A DNA stretch of 62,150 nt, taken from assembly GCA_003249035.1 (NCBI GenBank), contig QBMK01000004.1:156008-218157 (forward strand), given 5' to 3'. Position 1 is the stretch's first letter. The number at the start of each line of letters is the position of its first letter. Source of the stretch: Pseudanabaena sp. (lineage in GTDB: Bacteria > Cyanobacteriota > Cyanobacteriia > Pseudanabaenales > Pseudanabaenaceae). Positions 36,664 to 44,352 of the stretch are shown here, piece by piece. The translations under genes were made by a program, and so were the position numbers. The notes under the pieces are model-generated. The model had not been told where the DNA came from. It saw nothing but the letters and a program-made list of their open reading frames with translations, and did not search any database.

Positions 36664-37233
36664 TTATCCTAAAAAATTCACGTCTTCATAGATTGCGGCG
36701 ATCGCGCATTCAAAATTAATACTAGCAAGCTGCACTAAGTCACCTTCGCCATAAGATGTTAACTCCCACTTACCACGCTCATTTAGTCGAAAAGCTTCGA
36801 CATCAACTTGTTCAGAGCTAACTAACATATATTCACACAAGCTGGTTAACTGATGATAACGCGCAAACTTACCACCTCGATTGTACGCCTCTGTACTAGG
36901 TGACAACACCTCAATGATTAGAGTTGGATAAAACACAGCCTTTGCCGAATTGCGATCGCGATCGTCACAAGTCACCAATAGATCCGGATAGAAAAACTCA
37001 CCGTTCTTAGAAATTCCCACCTTCGCGTCCGAACCTAATACCAGACAATTGCGCCCTCAAACATGTGGGCGCAATAAAGCAATCAAGTTAGCAGCGATCG
37101 TACTATGGTCGACTGTCCCGCCCGCCATCTCAAATACATCACCATTGATGTACTCATACCTGATTTCTTGTCTTGCTTCCCATTCAAAATATTCTTCAGG
37201 GGAAATTCTTGGGTTATTAGGTACAGCAATCAT
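36664..37233 (-). pseudogene. Uma2 nuclease-like gene interrupted by one in-frame stop
   Basis: The frame from ATG 37233 reads M-I-A-V-P-N-N-P-R-I-S-P-E-E-Y-F-E-W-E for 58 codons, meets a TGA at 37059-37057, then continues in the same frame through G-R-N-C-L-V-L-G-S-D-A-K-V to a stop at 36664. Total 189 codons, the normal Uma2 (DUF820, PD-(D/E)XK) length. Catalytic-site features F-Y-P-D-L-L-V and L-I-I-E-V-L-S-P-S-T are intact. A single CGA-to-TGA change would explain it. Probably a recent pseudogene, or a sequencing error. Confidence 0.85.
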
Positions 37234-37236
37234 GGT

Positions 37237-37875
37237 TCACCCCCAAGCCAACGGCTGAAACTTGTCGTCATTGGCAATTTCCACCGATTCGCCATTAGTC
37301 CGAATTACGAAAAAGCCTTTGCGATAAGCATAAACATCTACACCTTCATTAATTTCAATCCCTGCCACCGCGCCATAGAGGGTGTATTGAGCATACTCAG
37401 GAAACGCGGCTTTGAATTTAGTGAGGCGATCGCACATTTCATCGACATCATCTTTAGACAGGCGCGACTTGCATTCTACCGCCACCACCTTCATCCCATT
37501 TACCCCCAAAATATCAATTTCCATCGGAGCGCCCGATGCAAGAGGCGATCGCACTCTTTCCATGGTACGAGTGATTAAGATGCCGCGATCGCGAAACATC
37601 CGCACCACCGCAGGGCGGACTAACTCCTCCACAAATCGCCCCCAGCGAGTAGTGAGTCCATCCACCGCCTTACTGGTGCGTTCAACTGTTTTTTCTAGCT
37701 TGGCTAGACTAAGGGCTGCTTCGGCAGCACGGCGATCCGCTTCGGCAGCACGGCGATCCGCTTCGGCGCGGGATTGGGCAATGCTGCGATCAAATTCAGC
37801 ACGAGATTGCTCTAGTGCAACATTAGTCTGTTCAAACAATTTATAAATATCCGCGATCGTAATTGCTTCTGACAT
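37237..37875 (-). CDS. DUF3782-like PD-(D/E)XK nuclease-fold protein
   Basis: A 212-residue protein. Residues 10-75 form a coiled coil with repeats of E-A-D-R-R-A-A. The C-terminal part has the nuclease-fold pattern M-E-I-D-I-L-G-V-N-G followed by V-V-A-V-E-C-K-S (D...E-x-K). Such proteins are common in cyanobacteria with no proven function. It ends 3 bp before the broken Uma2 gene, so the two were co-transcribed. Confidence 0.75.
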   Translation of the reverse strand: MSEAITIADIYKLFEQTNVALEQSRAEFDRSIAQSRAEADRRAAEADRRAAEAALSLAKLEKTVERTSKAVDGLTTRWGRFVEELVRPAVVRMFRDRGILITRTMERVRSPLASGAPMEIDILGVNGMKVVAVECKSRLSKDDVDEMCDRLTKFKAAFPEYAQYTLYGAVAGIEINEGVDVYAYRKGFFVIRTNGESVEIANDDKFQPLAWG

Positions 37876-37928
37876 GGTTAATTGCCAATAAGTCTAGTTA
37901 TCCTAATTTTATCGCGCTCAAACTAAAG

Positions 37929-38504
37929 TCAAGCAAATTCTTTTAAAATTTTGCTAATTCTCACGTCAAGGGCAATCGCCTCCCGTGCGTTACAAAACAC
38001 TTTTGCCTTAAGCCGAGAATCACTACATAACCCAATGACTAAAATATTAATATGCTCAATATAGGCGACATTAAGCGCAGCTTTGCCCTCTTCATATACG
38101 AGAGGTATCCCAGGTTGGATAATTGCCAGATTTTGAAAAAACTGATTGGTGCTGGCAAAACAGCGATCTATATATTGATTGAGTAAGTCAAATTCCACCT
38201 CCGTTTTGCCTTGGATGTCACCGAGTGTGTAGGCAATCATGTCAATGGGAGTGCGATCGCTAACAAATGGTACTGCTGAATTTTGCCAAACCTGCTCAGC
38301 AGCATCCAAAACATGATTCTGCACAAACAACCTTGTTATAAAGTCCATCGGCTCCGCTGGATCTAAGCCCAAATCCGCAAAAACCTGACTAGTCGTGGTG
38401 CGGATAAAGGGGATATTTAGATGAGAAGAGAGGGCGATCGCTAATGTGGTTTTGCCAGTGCGATGTGCGCCACAGAGACCCAGATTGCCATTAAGTTTAA
38501 ACAT
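37929..38504 (-). CDS. P-loop NTPase, AAA_28/NadR-like kinase
   Basis: A 191-residue protein with Walker A G-A-H-R-T-G-K-T at residue 11 and a later F-V-S-D-R-T-P-I-D-M segment typical of nucleoside-kinase-like P-loop proteins. The open frame extends upstream to 38618, but the ATG at 38504 overlaps the stop of the Uma2 gene by 8 bp and starts just before the Walker A. Substrate unknown; small-molecule phosphorylation is inferred. Confidence 0.72.
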   Translation of the reverse strand: MFKLNGNLGLCGAHRTGKTTLAIALSSHLNIPFIRTTTSQVFADLGLDPAEPMDFITRLFVQNHVLDAAEQVWQNSAVPFVSDRTPIDMIAYTLGDIQGKTEVEFDLLNQYIDRCFASTNQFFQNLAIIQPGIPLVYEEGKAALNVAYIEHINILVIGLCSDSRLKAKVFCNAREAIALDVRISKILKEFA

Positions 38505-39276
38505 CGTCTGGCTCGATACCCAAAGCTCGTAACCGCTCCGCAAGGCGATTAGCACGTATGCTTTCTTGTTCAGCACGGATGCTTTCCTGCTCAGCGCGTT
38601 GCTTCTGTGCCTCGGCACGTCTACGCTCTTGAGCAGTGCGCTGCTGTTCTTGCCACACTTGGATTTCTGATTGCTGTAGACGTTGGCTTATTTCCACAGG
38701 CGACAAAAATCTTTGACCATCGGGACGCGAGATGATTAACTCCTGTCCGAATGCCCAATCAAATCTAATTCCTAGCAATGGACTGACCCAATTGAGCATT
38801 GATGGAATTTGGACTAGGCGATCACCTACTCTCTGCCAGCCTTCTAAAATCAAATCATCGGGATCGTAAATGTAATATTCCTGAATGCCATAAGTTTGGT
38901 AAAAATCAAACTTATCTTCAAGGGAATCTTGCCCGCGCCGATCTTTATTGCTGGGCGAGAGGATCTCAAAAACTACCTGTGGCGTAATGTTATCTTCTAA
39001 CCATTGCTTATAGGATACCCTTCGTCCTTTGGGACGACCTAGTGCCACCATCACATCAGGCGCAACCCGTTTTTGAGTGCGCCGGACTGGATACCAAAGC
39101 AAATCCCCTGCAATGAATACGTTAGGATCATCGGCAAACATGATCTCCAAGTTTTCTTTGATCATGACGATCCACTGATACTGCTCGGTATTGTCAGCCA
39201 TAGGATTACCGTCACTGTCAGGATAATCGATCTCTGGAGTGATCGCTTCATCAGATGTTAGAGATTGCAGAGTCAT
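38497..39276 (-). CDS. Uma2 family PD-(D/E)XK endonuclease-like protein
   Basis: A 259-residue protein of the Uma2 (DUF820) family, with the domain in residues 20-190: P-D-V-M-V-A-L-G-R-P, V-V-F-E-I-L-S-P-S-N-K, and F-Y-Q-T-Y-G-I-Q-E-Y-Y-I-Y-D-P. The C-terminus is a charged coiled coil (A-Q-E-R-R-R-A-E-A-Q-K-Q-R-A-E-Q and repeats of E-S-I-R-A). Uma2 genes are highly expanded in cyanobacteria and often linked to mobile DNA. It begins the operon that continues with the P-loop kinase. Confidence 0.88.
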   Translation of the reverse strand: MTLQSLTSDEAITPEIDYPDSDGNPMADNTEQYQWIVMIKENLEIMFADDPNVFIAGDLLWYPVRRTQKRVAPDVMVALGRPKGRRVSYKQWLEDNITPQVVFEILSPSNKDRRGQDSLEDKFDFYQTYGIQEYYIYDPDDLILEGWQRVGDRLVQIPSMLNWVSPLLGIRFDWAFGQELIISRPDGQRFLSPVEISQRLQQSEIQVWQEQQRTAQERRRAEAQKQRAEQESIRAEQESIRANRLAERLRALGIEPDDV

Positions 39277-39330
39277 GGATTTGCCCTCGCCAAAACCTAT
39301 GCATAATTCATCAATTAAAACATAATCGTT

Positions 39331-39369
39331 AAAGATGAAAGCTGGCGCTAAACGCCGGCTTTCATCTTT
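39331..39369 (-). terminator. Palindrome, 17-bp arms with one wobble, after the GH19 gene
   Basis: Arms 39331-39347 and 39353-39369 around CTAAA, immediately after the GH19 stop on the minus strand. Confidence 0.8.
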
Positions 39370-39373
39370 GCAG

Positions 39374-40639
39374 TTAAGCTCTCAACACTCGCTTGGCTCT
39401 TGCGAGATAAGATTGGCGATCGGCTAAACCATTTGTGCCGCCATTGATGATTTTTGTAATTGTGAGGATATCATCGCGATCGGCATGATTATTGAGTTTG
39501 CGAGTGTCCCAATACCAACCTGCACTAAGGCAAGCGAGATCGAAATCTGCTAAACGTCTGGGATTGCTAATTAAGTCCACACCTAATGCTCGACCACAAT
39601 CAGCATAGTTTGTTCGTCCAGTAACTTGGATCAAGCCACGTCCCTTAAAGCGCACACCATCTCCAGCTTGAGTATTACCGAGATCTCGTCGTCCCTCATA
39701 GGCTGCGCCAGAGGCATATTCCTCGTTAGTGTTAAATCCATCGCTTTCATGACCCAACTGAGCTAGGAAATGGGCTTTCCGCAATGGCGTGGTAATCGCA
39801 TAGCGCTGCATTGTGGTATTCAGGTGAGGTAGTAATTTTGCAAGGCGATCGCGTTGGGCATAAGGAGCGATCGCGATCAGTTGCTCCTGCGTAATCAAAC
39901 CAGATGTGTTATCTTGATTAACTTGAGCAGTGGGAGGATATAAGCCTTCATAGGGCTCTTGATCTGGGCGCCGTGGCGACAAATTATTGAGGACTCGAAT
40001 CGTGCTATCAACTAGTACATCTTTAGGGTTGAAATCATCTTTGAGTCCGGTAATTAATTGCTCCAATCGTCGCGCTGCTAATTTACGATGTTCAGTCAGA
40101 TTGGGTGCTTGGTAAAGCCCTTCATAGGGTTTGCGTAAAATTGGACGCAAAGTCAATCCACTCATCACCCTGATCAAGTCATCAATTCTGCCATCAGCAC
40201 TATTGGTTTTCGGATCGGTAATATTCGCGATCGCCGCAACTAAAGTCTGCGCAGCTTGTTTGCGCCATGTTGTCAAATTCGCCGCAGGAAAAAGTCCTGA
40301 ATAAGGCGATCTCCCTGTTGTTCGGGGCGGCAAATTACGCAAAAAGCGAATCAAATCATCGATCGCCCCATCAAAAATGCTACCTTCAACATCAGGAATC
40401 TTTGGCACGGAAGCCTGAAGAGTTAAGGCTGCTCGACTGCGCCAAGTTGGTAAATCGGCAGCAGGAAGAATACCGGCATAGGGCTGTCGATCTTCTGGAC
40501 GTGCTGGCAAGTTGTTTAGCGCACGCACTAGATCGTCCACCAGTCCATCTTTTTCATTGATCGTACTTCCGGCTATCTTGGGAACCAGAAATGCAAGGGT
40601 TGCGGCAGCTTGCGATCGCCAAATCTCAACTTGTTTCAT
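39374..40639 (-). CDS. GH19 (chitinase/endolysin-like) hydrolase with four N-terminal repeats
   Basis: A 421-residue protein. Residues 1-240 consist of four repeats of about 59 residues, each with a W/H-R-x-x-A-A-x-x-L start, a D-x-x-I/V-D-D-L-I-R-x-L core and an R-x-P-Y-x-G-L/I-x-P-A end. The C-terminal GH19 domain shows H-E-S-D-G-F with the acid glutamate, Y-E-G-R-R-D-L-G-N-T, and F-K-G-R-G-L-I-Q-V-T-G-R. It should cut peptidoglycan or chitin-like beta-1,4-linked amino sugars. No signal peptide is visible, so export would need a phage-like or contractile route, or it acts on lysed cells. The repeats may bind cell wall. Confidence 0.85.
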   Translation of the reverse strand: MKQVEIWRSQAAATLAFLVPKIAGSTINEKDGLVDDLVRALNNLPARPEDRQPYAGILPAADLPTWRSRAALTLQASVPKIPDVEGSIFDGAIDDLIRFLRNLPPRTTGRSPYSGLFPAANLTTWRKQAAQTLVAAIANITDPKTNSADGRIDDLIRVMSGLTLRPILRKPYEGLYQAPNLTEHRKLAARRLEQLITGLKDDFNPKDVLVDSTIRVLNNLSPRRPDQEPYEGLYPPTAQVNQDNTSGLITQEQLIAIAPYAQRDRLAKLLPHLNTTMQRYAITTPLRKAHFLAQLGHESDGFNTNEEYASGAAYEGRRDLGNTQAGDGVRFKGRGLIQVTGRTNYADCGRALGVDLISNPRRLADFDLACLSAGWYWDTRKLNNHADRDDILTITKIINGGTNGLADRQSYLARAKRVLRA

Positions 40640-40699
40640 TGCCTTGATCGGGTAATTTCCACTTTGCGTAAGTAGCTCAACATAACTAAATATAAAAGC

Positions 40700-40742
40700 C
40701 CAAGATCTGTACCGCCCGCGTAGCGGGCGGTACAGATCTTGG
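40700..40742. terminator. Perfect palindrome, 20-bp arms, GTA centre
   Basis: Arms 40700-40719 and 40723-40742 around CCGC-GTA-GCGG, between the GH19 gene and the unknown membrane gene. It should terminate the latter. Confidence 0.88.
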
Positions 40743-40779
40743 CTTTGTTTTTTTAATTATGCAGAGGTAATCAACACCA

Positions 40780-41709
40780 TCATCTTATGAAACGCCCAAA
40801 AATCAATTTAACAAAGAAGGGATAGCGGAAAAAGATTTTGCCCAAAGCACCAACTATCCATTGACGCAAGCTAATAATTGCCACAGGTAAATATGGCTCT
40901 AGATAAGACTCTAGCGCCCTAATCAATGTGCCAGAGATACCTATTGGATTAGTAAATTTGAGTGCTATCCAACAAAAAATTAAGATTACGATCGCGACAA
41001 TAGCTATCAATCGGGAAATCGGTCTTTCTAAAAGATGAAGTAAATACGCAAATAACTTCTTTGCCAGCTTTGGCATGTTGGGCAATGTCAAATTCAGTTT
41101 GGAATAAATCCACCAAATCATTAGAACCACAATTGGAGCAGCGATCGCGATGTGCCAACATTGCCTGGTGAAAACTGAACTAAAACTTTCTGGCAAATTA
41201 AGGCGTTTACCAAGATTTTGCAGCGGTTCACACCATGTAATCGTCGAGGCAAAAGATAAAGTAGCGATCGCAAATGGACGTAATTTTTCTTCGACATAAT
41301 CAGCGATCGCCGTCATAAATTGTCGCGAAATTTGACTGACCAAAAAACTATGTGCCTTTAAAATGCGATCGGCTTGTGGATGATTCAAAATATCTTGACA
41401 AACCTTTTGAGAAAGATCTCCATCAATATTCATTATCGTTCGCAATATCGGTGAAGGCTTTGCCTCGGACTCATTCACTGCCCGATCATTGTAATAAGTC
41501 CAAATTGCGATCGTGCCTTGCCGTTGGGCAGCCATACCGACACTAGAAGCTAATACTTGCAATAATTCTTGACTGTTAACTCTATAAATAATCTCGTTAT
41601 CAACAGCTACGCACTGAATAGCCAGATCGATCTGGTCAAGAACGCTGGGGTTAAGCCATAAACTAATTTCATCATCGACAATAGCCAACCAATCAGGCGC
41701 AGCCACCAT
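40780..41709 (-). CDS. Unknown membrane protein carrying a DGD...D...H domain
   Basis: A 309-residue protein I do not recognise. Residues 1-155 hold a soluble domain with I-A-I-W-T-Y-Y-N-D, then N-I-D-G-D-L-S-Q-K-V-C-Q-D-I and a later A-H-S-F-L-V-S-Q, matching motifs in the next two upstream genes. Hydrophobic helices lie at about residues 190-205 and 235-255, with a further amphipathic hydrophobic stretch near the C-terminus. The first domain probably faces the cytoplasm. Gene ends at a 20-bp-arm palindrome and is preceded by another, so it may have its own transcript. Confidence 0.65.
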   Translation of the reverse strand: MVAAPDWLAIVDDEISLWLNPSVLDQIDLAIQCVAVDNEIIYRVNSQELLQVLASSVGMAAQRQGTIAIWTYYNDRAVNESEAKPSPILRTIMNIDGDLSQKVCQDILNHPQADRILKAHSFLVSQISRQFMTAIADYVEEKLRPFAIATLSFASTITWCEPLQNLGKRLNLPESFSSVFTRQCWHIAIAAPIVVLMIWWIYSKLNLTLPNMPKLAKKLFAYLLHLLERPISRLIAIVAIVILIFCWIALKFTNPIGISGTLIRALESYLEPYLPVAIISLRQWIVGALGKIFFRYPFFVKLIFGRFIR

Positions 41710-41742
41710 AACTCCGTATTTTGATCATGTATGCCTTATCCC

Positions 41743-41775
41743 AAAGCACAAAATGGCGTAGCCATTTTGTGCTTT
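41743..41775. terminator. Perfect palindrome, 15-bp arms, GTA centre
   Basis: Arms 41743-41757 and 41761-41775 around TGGC-GTA-GCCA, between two genes of the DGD-H cluster on the minus strand. Confidence 0.88.
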
Positions 41776-41883
41776 TAAAACCCTTACTAGGTTTGCTTTT
41801 TAATTCACAAAAGTTTGACGACACCTTTGTGAATTGGTATTACTTTTCAGTAAAGAAGACTCTTTATATCTTCATCGACTGAA

Positions 41884-42762
41884 TTATTTAGCTCGGAATG
41901 GCATCAAATCTTTAACTAGATTTACACAAGTCATAATCAATCCCGTCCATTGTTGCTGGGCATTTTCTACCGCTTGACTATGTAAATCAAAAACCAGCTT
42001 TGCCATCTTCGGATCAATTTTGCTTTTAGTTGAGACAAACAAATCATCTAGAAATTTATTGCTCAGATCTCCATCAAGCTGAAATTTTGTTTGAGCATAA
42101 ATGCGTTCACCATTTAAAACTGATTGCTCCAACTCCCACAACTTGCGAAAATAGCGAATCATCGGCGCATCAGTAATCACTCGACCGTTAGCATCTTTCA
42201 GAATATTTAACGACAGTACTTTCTGAGCTAGCTCTTCATAACAAGCTTGTTCGATCTCAAATTGTTCTTTCTGTCTTGGATCGGTCAGATTTTGGCGATT
42301 GCTAAATGTGTTTTCCGCTTTCTTATAAATTTCTAAATCTTGATTGTATCGATCAAGCTCAGCTTGAGTAACTGCTGAACCTTTTTTTTGAAGCTCTTTA
42401 CTGCGATCGAGGAGAGATTTTTTGAGGTCTTGCAAACCATCCTTAGTCTTATACATAATACTTTCGAGAAGATTAGCATAAAACTCTTTTGCATCAAATC
42501 TGGTGATCGGAATATAGCTAACGATAAATGTACTCACTTCCAGCTCCGTAATTTCTTCTAAAACATCTTTGATTGCTTCTCGAAATTCATGGAGGCTAGT
42601 ACTCTCTCCAGCACCGTCTTTTTTTTTAGTTGGCGCTGTTAGGGTAGAAGCGGTAGGTGTCAACTGTGTAAATTGACTATTTACGGGCTTTTTTCCATCA
42701 TACTTAACCAGCTTGGTATTATCTTCGGCATTACTTGTATTGCTTGTAGCTCGATCTTGCAT
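41884..42762 (-). CDS. Unknown soluble protein with DGD...D...H domain and coiled coil
   Basis: A 292-residue protein with no recognisable family. It has a low-complexity T/K-rich N-terminus (1-55), then F-R-E-A-I-K-D-V-L-E-E-I-T-E-L-E-V-S-T-F-, a charged helical stretch at 90-180 that may be coiled coil, and near residue 225 K-F-Q-L-D-G-D-L-S-N-K-F-L-D-D-L followed by L-H-S-Q-A-V-E-N-A. The same order is found in the two flanking genes. No signal peptide or membrane segment. It starts 39 bp after the stop of the 144-residue gene, suggesting an operon. Confidence 0.65.
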   Translation of the reverse strand: MQDRATSNTSNAEDNTKLVKYDGKKPVNSQFTQLTPTASTLTAPTKKKDGAGESTSLHEFREAIKDVLEEITELEVSTFIVSYIPITRFDAKEFYANLLESIMYKTKDGLQDLKKSLLDRSKELQKKGSAVTQAELDRYNQDLEIYKKAENTFSNRQNLTDPRQKEQFEIEQACYEELAQKVLSLNILKDANGRVITDAPMIRYFRKLWELEQSVLNGERIYAQTKFQLDGDLSNKFLDDLFVSTKSKIDPKMAKLVFDLHSQAVENAQQQWTGLIMTCVNLVKDLMPFRAK

Positions 42763-42801
42763 ACAAATTCCTCAGCGACAGGTCGCATAAACTAGACGCA
42801 A

Positions 42802-43236
42802 CTAGACACGACTGAAGATGCGATCGCTACTGAAGTCAACAGAGTCTTCTGGCTCTGGAGTACTTCCACCATTTAGAAGCCCTGTAACCTTCTCACCAAT
42901 ATTGACTAGAGTTTTGAGATTATTAGCGATCGTCTCTGAGCCTTTCTCAACTTGCATTTCATGGAAGCCGCGTAGTTCCGCATAGGGAGAACCTGGCAAG
43001 AAATCTGAGCCCAGCTCATTTTCGATATCACCATCGATCAGGTTGATCGTTGTCTTTAAGCGATTACCTGCTCTGTGGGTAGTATCACCTTCATGAGCGA
43101 CCCAAGTCACTATTTCTAGCTGCACAAGGTCAGAGAACACCTCAACCAAAGCGTCGCCAAAGTTTTTGGTTTCTTTAAGCTTGCTTTGAAAACGCGCTGA
43201 CGCTGTTACTGATACAGAAGAATTTGCATACGTCAT
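42802..43236 (-). CDS. Unknown small soluble protein with DGD...D...H domain
   Basis: A 144-residue protein, the shortest version of the domain shared with the two following genes: F-G-D-A-L-V-E-V-F-S-D-L-V-Q-L-E-I-V-T-W-V, T-I-N-L-I-D-G-D-I-E-N-E-L-G-S-D-F, F-H-E-M-Q-V-E-K-G, then an L-V-N-I helix. It could be the minimal, self-contained form. The ATG at 43236 was taken in place of an adjacent GTG. No known family recognised. Confidence 0.65.
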   Translation of the reverse strand: MTYANSSVSVTASARFQSKLKETKNFGDALVEVFSDLVQLEIVTWVAHEGDTTHRAGNRLKTTINLIDGDIENELGSDFLPGSPYAELRGFHEMQVEKGSETIANNLKTLVNIGEKVTGLLNGGSTPEPEDSVDFSSDRIFSRV

Positions 43237-43415
43237 CACTTGAACCTATATCTAAAAAATGACAATTTCTGATTAATGCAGCTACCGAGATAAAATCTTT
43301 ATCACTTAAAATATAGACTTTTTAAAAATAAAAGAGCTTGTATAAATCGATTTTTTATAAATCTTTTATAAATTAGTTTGGACTAAAGTAACTTAAGCGA
43401 TTTCATTAAACAATT

Positions 43416-43679
43416 TTAATGATAGTCAGATAACTCAATTAATTCCATCGGCACAAAGCTTTCTTGTGGTAGCAGGATCAGTTGAGAGTAAATAAGTTTG
43501 CCAGTCATATCTATGCGATTGATCGCTATTCCCATCGGACGAGGTAGTTGGGCTGCATAGGAATCAGCATAATAGCGGTAGATCTGCTTAGCTGCTCTAA
43601 TGATCATCGGATCGACTTTTTTGGCTACAGGTTCTGACTGGCGCTCTGGATATTCGATGCGTTGGGCGGCATATGACAC
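43416..43679 (-). CDS. Unknown 87-residue protein
   Basis: A small protein starting with GTG, supported by AAGGGG eight bases ahead. It has a charged N-terminus (E-Y-P-E-R-Q-S-E-P-V-A-K-K), a helix A-A-K-Q-I-Y-R-Y-Y-A-D-S-Y-A-A-Q and a strand pair I-A-I-N-R-I-D-M-T-G-K-L-I-Y-S-Q. No match to a family I know. Its position between the DGD-H genes and another unknown gene on the same strand suggests a shared pathway. Confidence 0.6.
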   Translation of the reverse strand: MSYAAQRIEYPERQSEPVAKKVDPMIIRAAKQIYRYYADSYAAQLPRPMGIAINRIDMTGKLIYSQLILLPQESFVPMELIELSDYH

Positions 43680-43841
43680 AATGTAAACCCCTTAAGTTTG
43701 ACTATTCTTTTGCCTTATAAAAAGCTGCATCAGGACTTTAGCTGACTTTGTTTTTTTTAGCAAGATTTGAGCTTAGGATTATACATTAGTTGATGTTTTT
43801 GGGGTTATTTGTCAGCAAAAAATGGCAAATAAATCTAATTG

Positions 43842-44228
43842 CTATAAGCTAGCAGCAAGTTTAATCCGAAATAACTTGCTATAAAAGGTTTGTGGGAAGT
43901 CGACATAGCCCTTATCCCGAATATTCGAGACGACATCAATTAAATAGCCGACAAATTCTGTATTGTCCAACGTTATTTCATAGCTCATGTCAGCATCGCC
44001 TTCAAAGGTGACGCGGCATAATGATATATCCATCGGTAAGTTGGCAACACGCCATACTGCCATAAACGAAACAGGAGTACTTCCTTCAATGTGTCGTTCG
44101 CCAGTGATTTCACCTTGTTTATACAGGGAAAATGCGTAGGGGAGAGCTTGACGCCTGTTTGGCTCTCGGTAGTAGGGCATGTAGATTGAAACTTCCTGAG
44201 GAGAAGCTGCTTTGAGGTCGATCGCCAT
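43842..44228 (-). CDS. Unknown 128-residue protein
   Basis: A small, probably all-beta soluble protein starting M-A-I-D-L-K-A-A-S-P-Q-E-V. It contains strands such as S-L-C-R-V-T-F-E-G-D-A-D-M-S-Y-E-I-T-L and a C-terminal F-Y-S-K-L-F-R-I-K. A single cysteine. No signal peptide. First gene of the minus-strand run of unknown genes 44228-40780. Family not recognised. Confidence 0.6.
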   Translation of the reverse strand: MAIDLKAASPQEVSIYMPYYREPNRRQALPYAFSLYKQGEITGERHIEGSTPVSFMAVWRVANLPMDISLCRVTFEGDADMSYEITLDNTEFVGYLIDVVSNIRDKGYVDFPQTFYSKLFRIKLAASL

Positions 44229-44305
44229 AGATATTGCGTCTCTATATTGTTAGGTTAGGTATATGCCAGATTTTTATAGAAAGATTAGCAGGTTTTTTGT
44301 CTAAA

Positions 44306-44338
44306 TTTAGAGAGGGAGCGAAGCTCCCTCTCTAAATC
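44306..44338. terminator. Perfect palindrome, 15-bp arms, GAA centre
   Basis: Arms 44306-44320 and 44324-44338 around GAGC-GAA-GCTC, 14 bp beyond the ABC binding-protein gene stop on the minus strand. Confidence 0.9.
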
Positions 44339-44352
44339 ATTAACTCGATAGT

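Noticed and set aside
37105-37578. 157-codon plus-strand frame
   Set aside because: Lies antisense to the Uma2 and DUF3782-like genes, which have clear family motifs.
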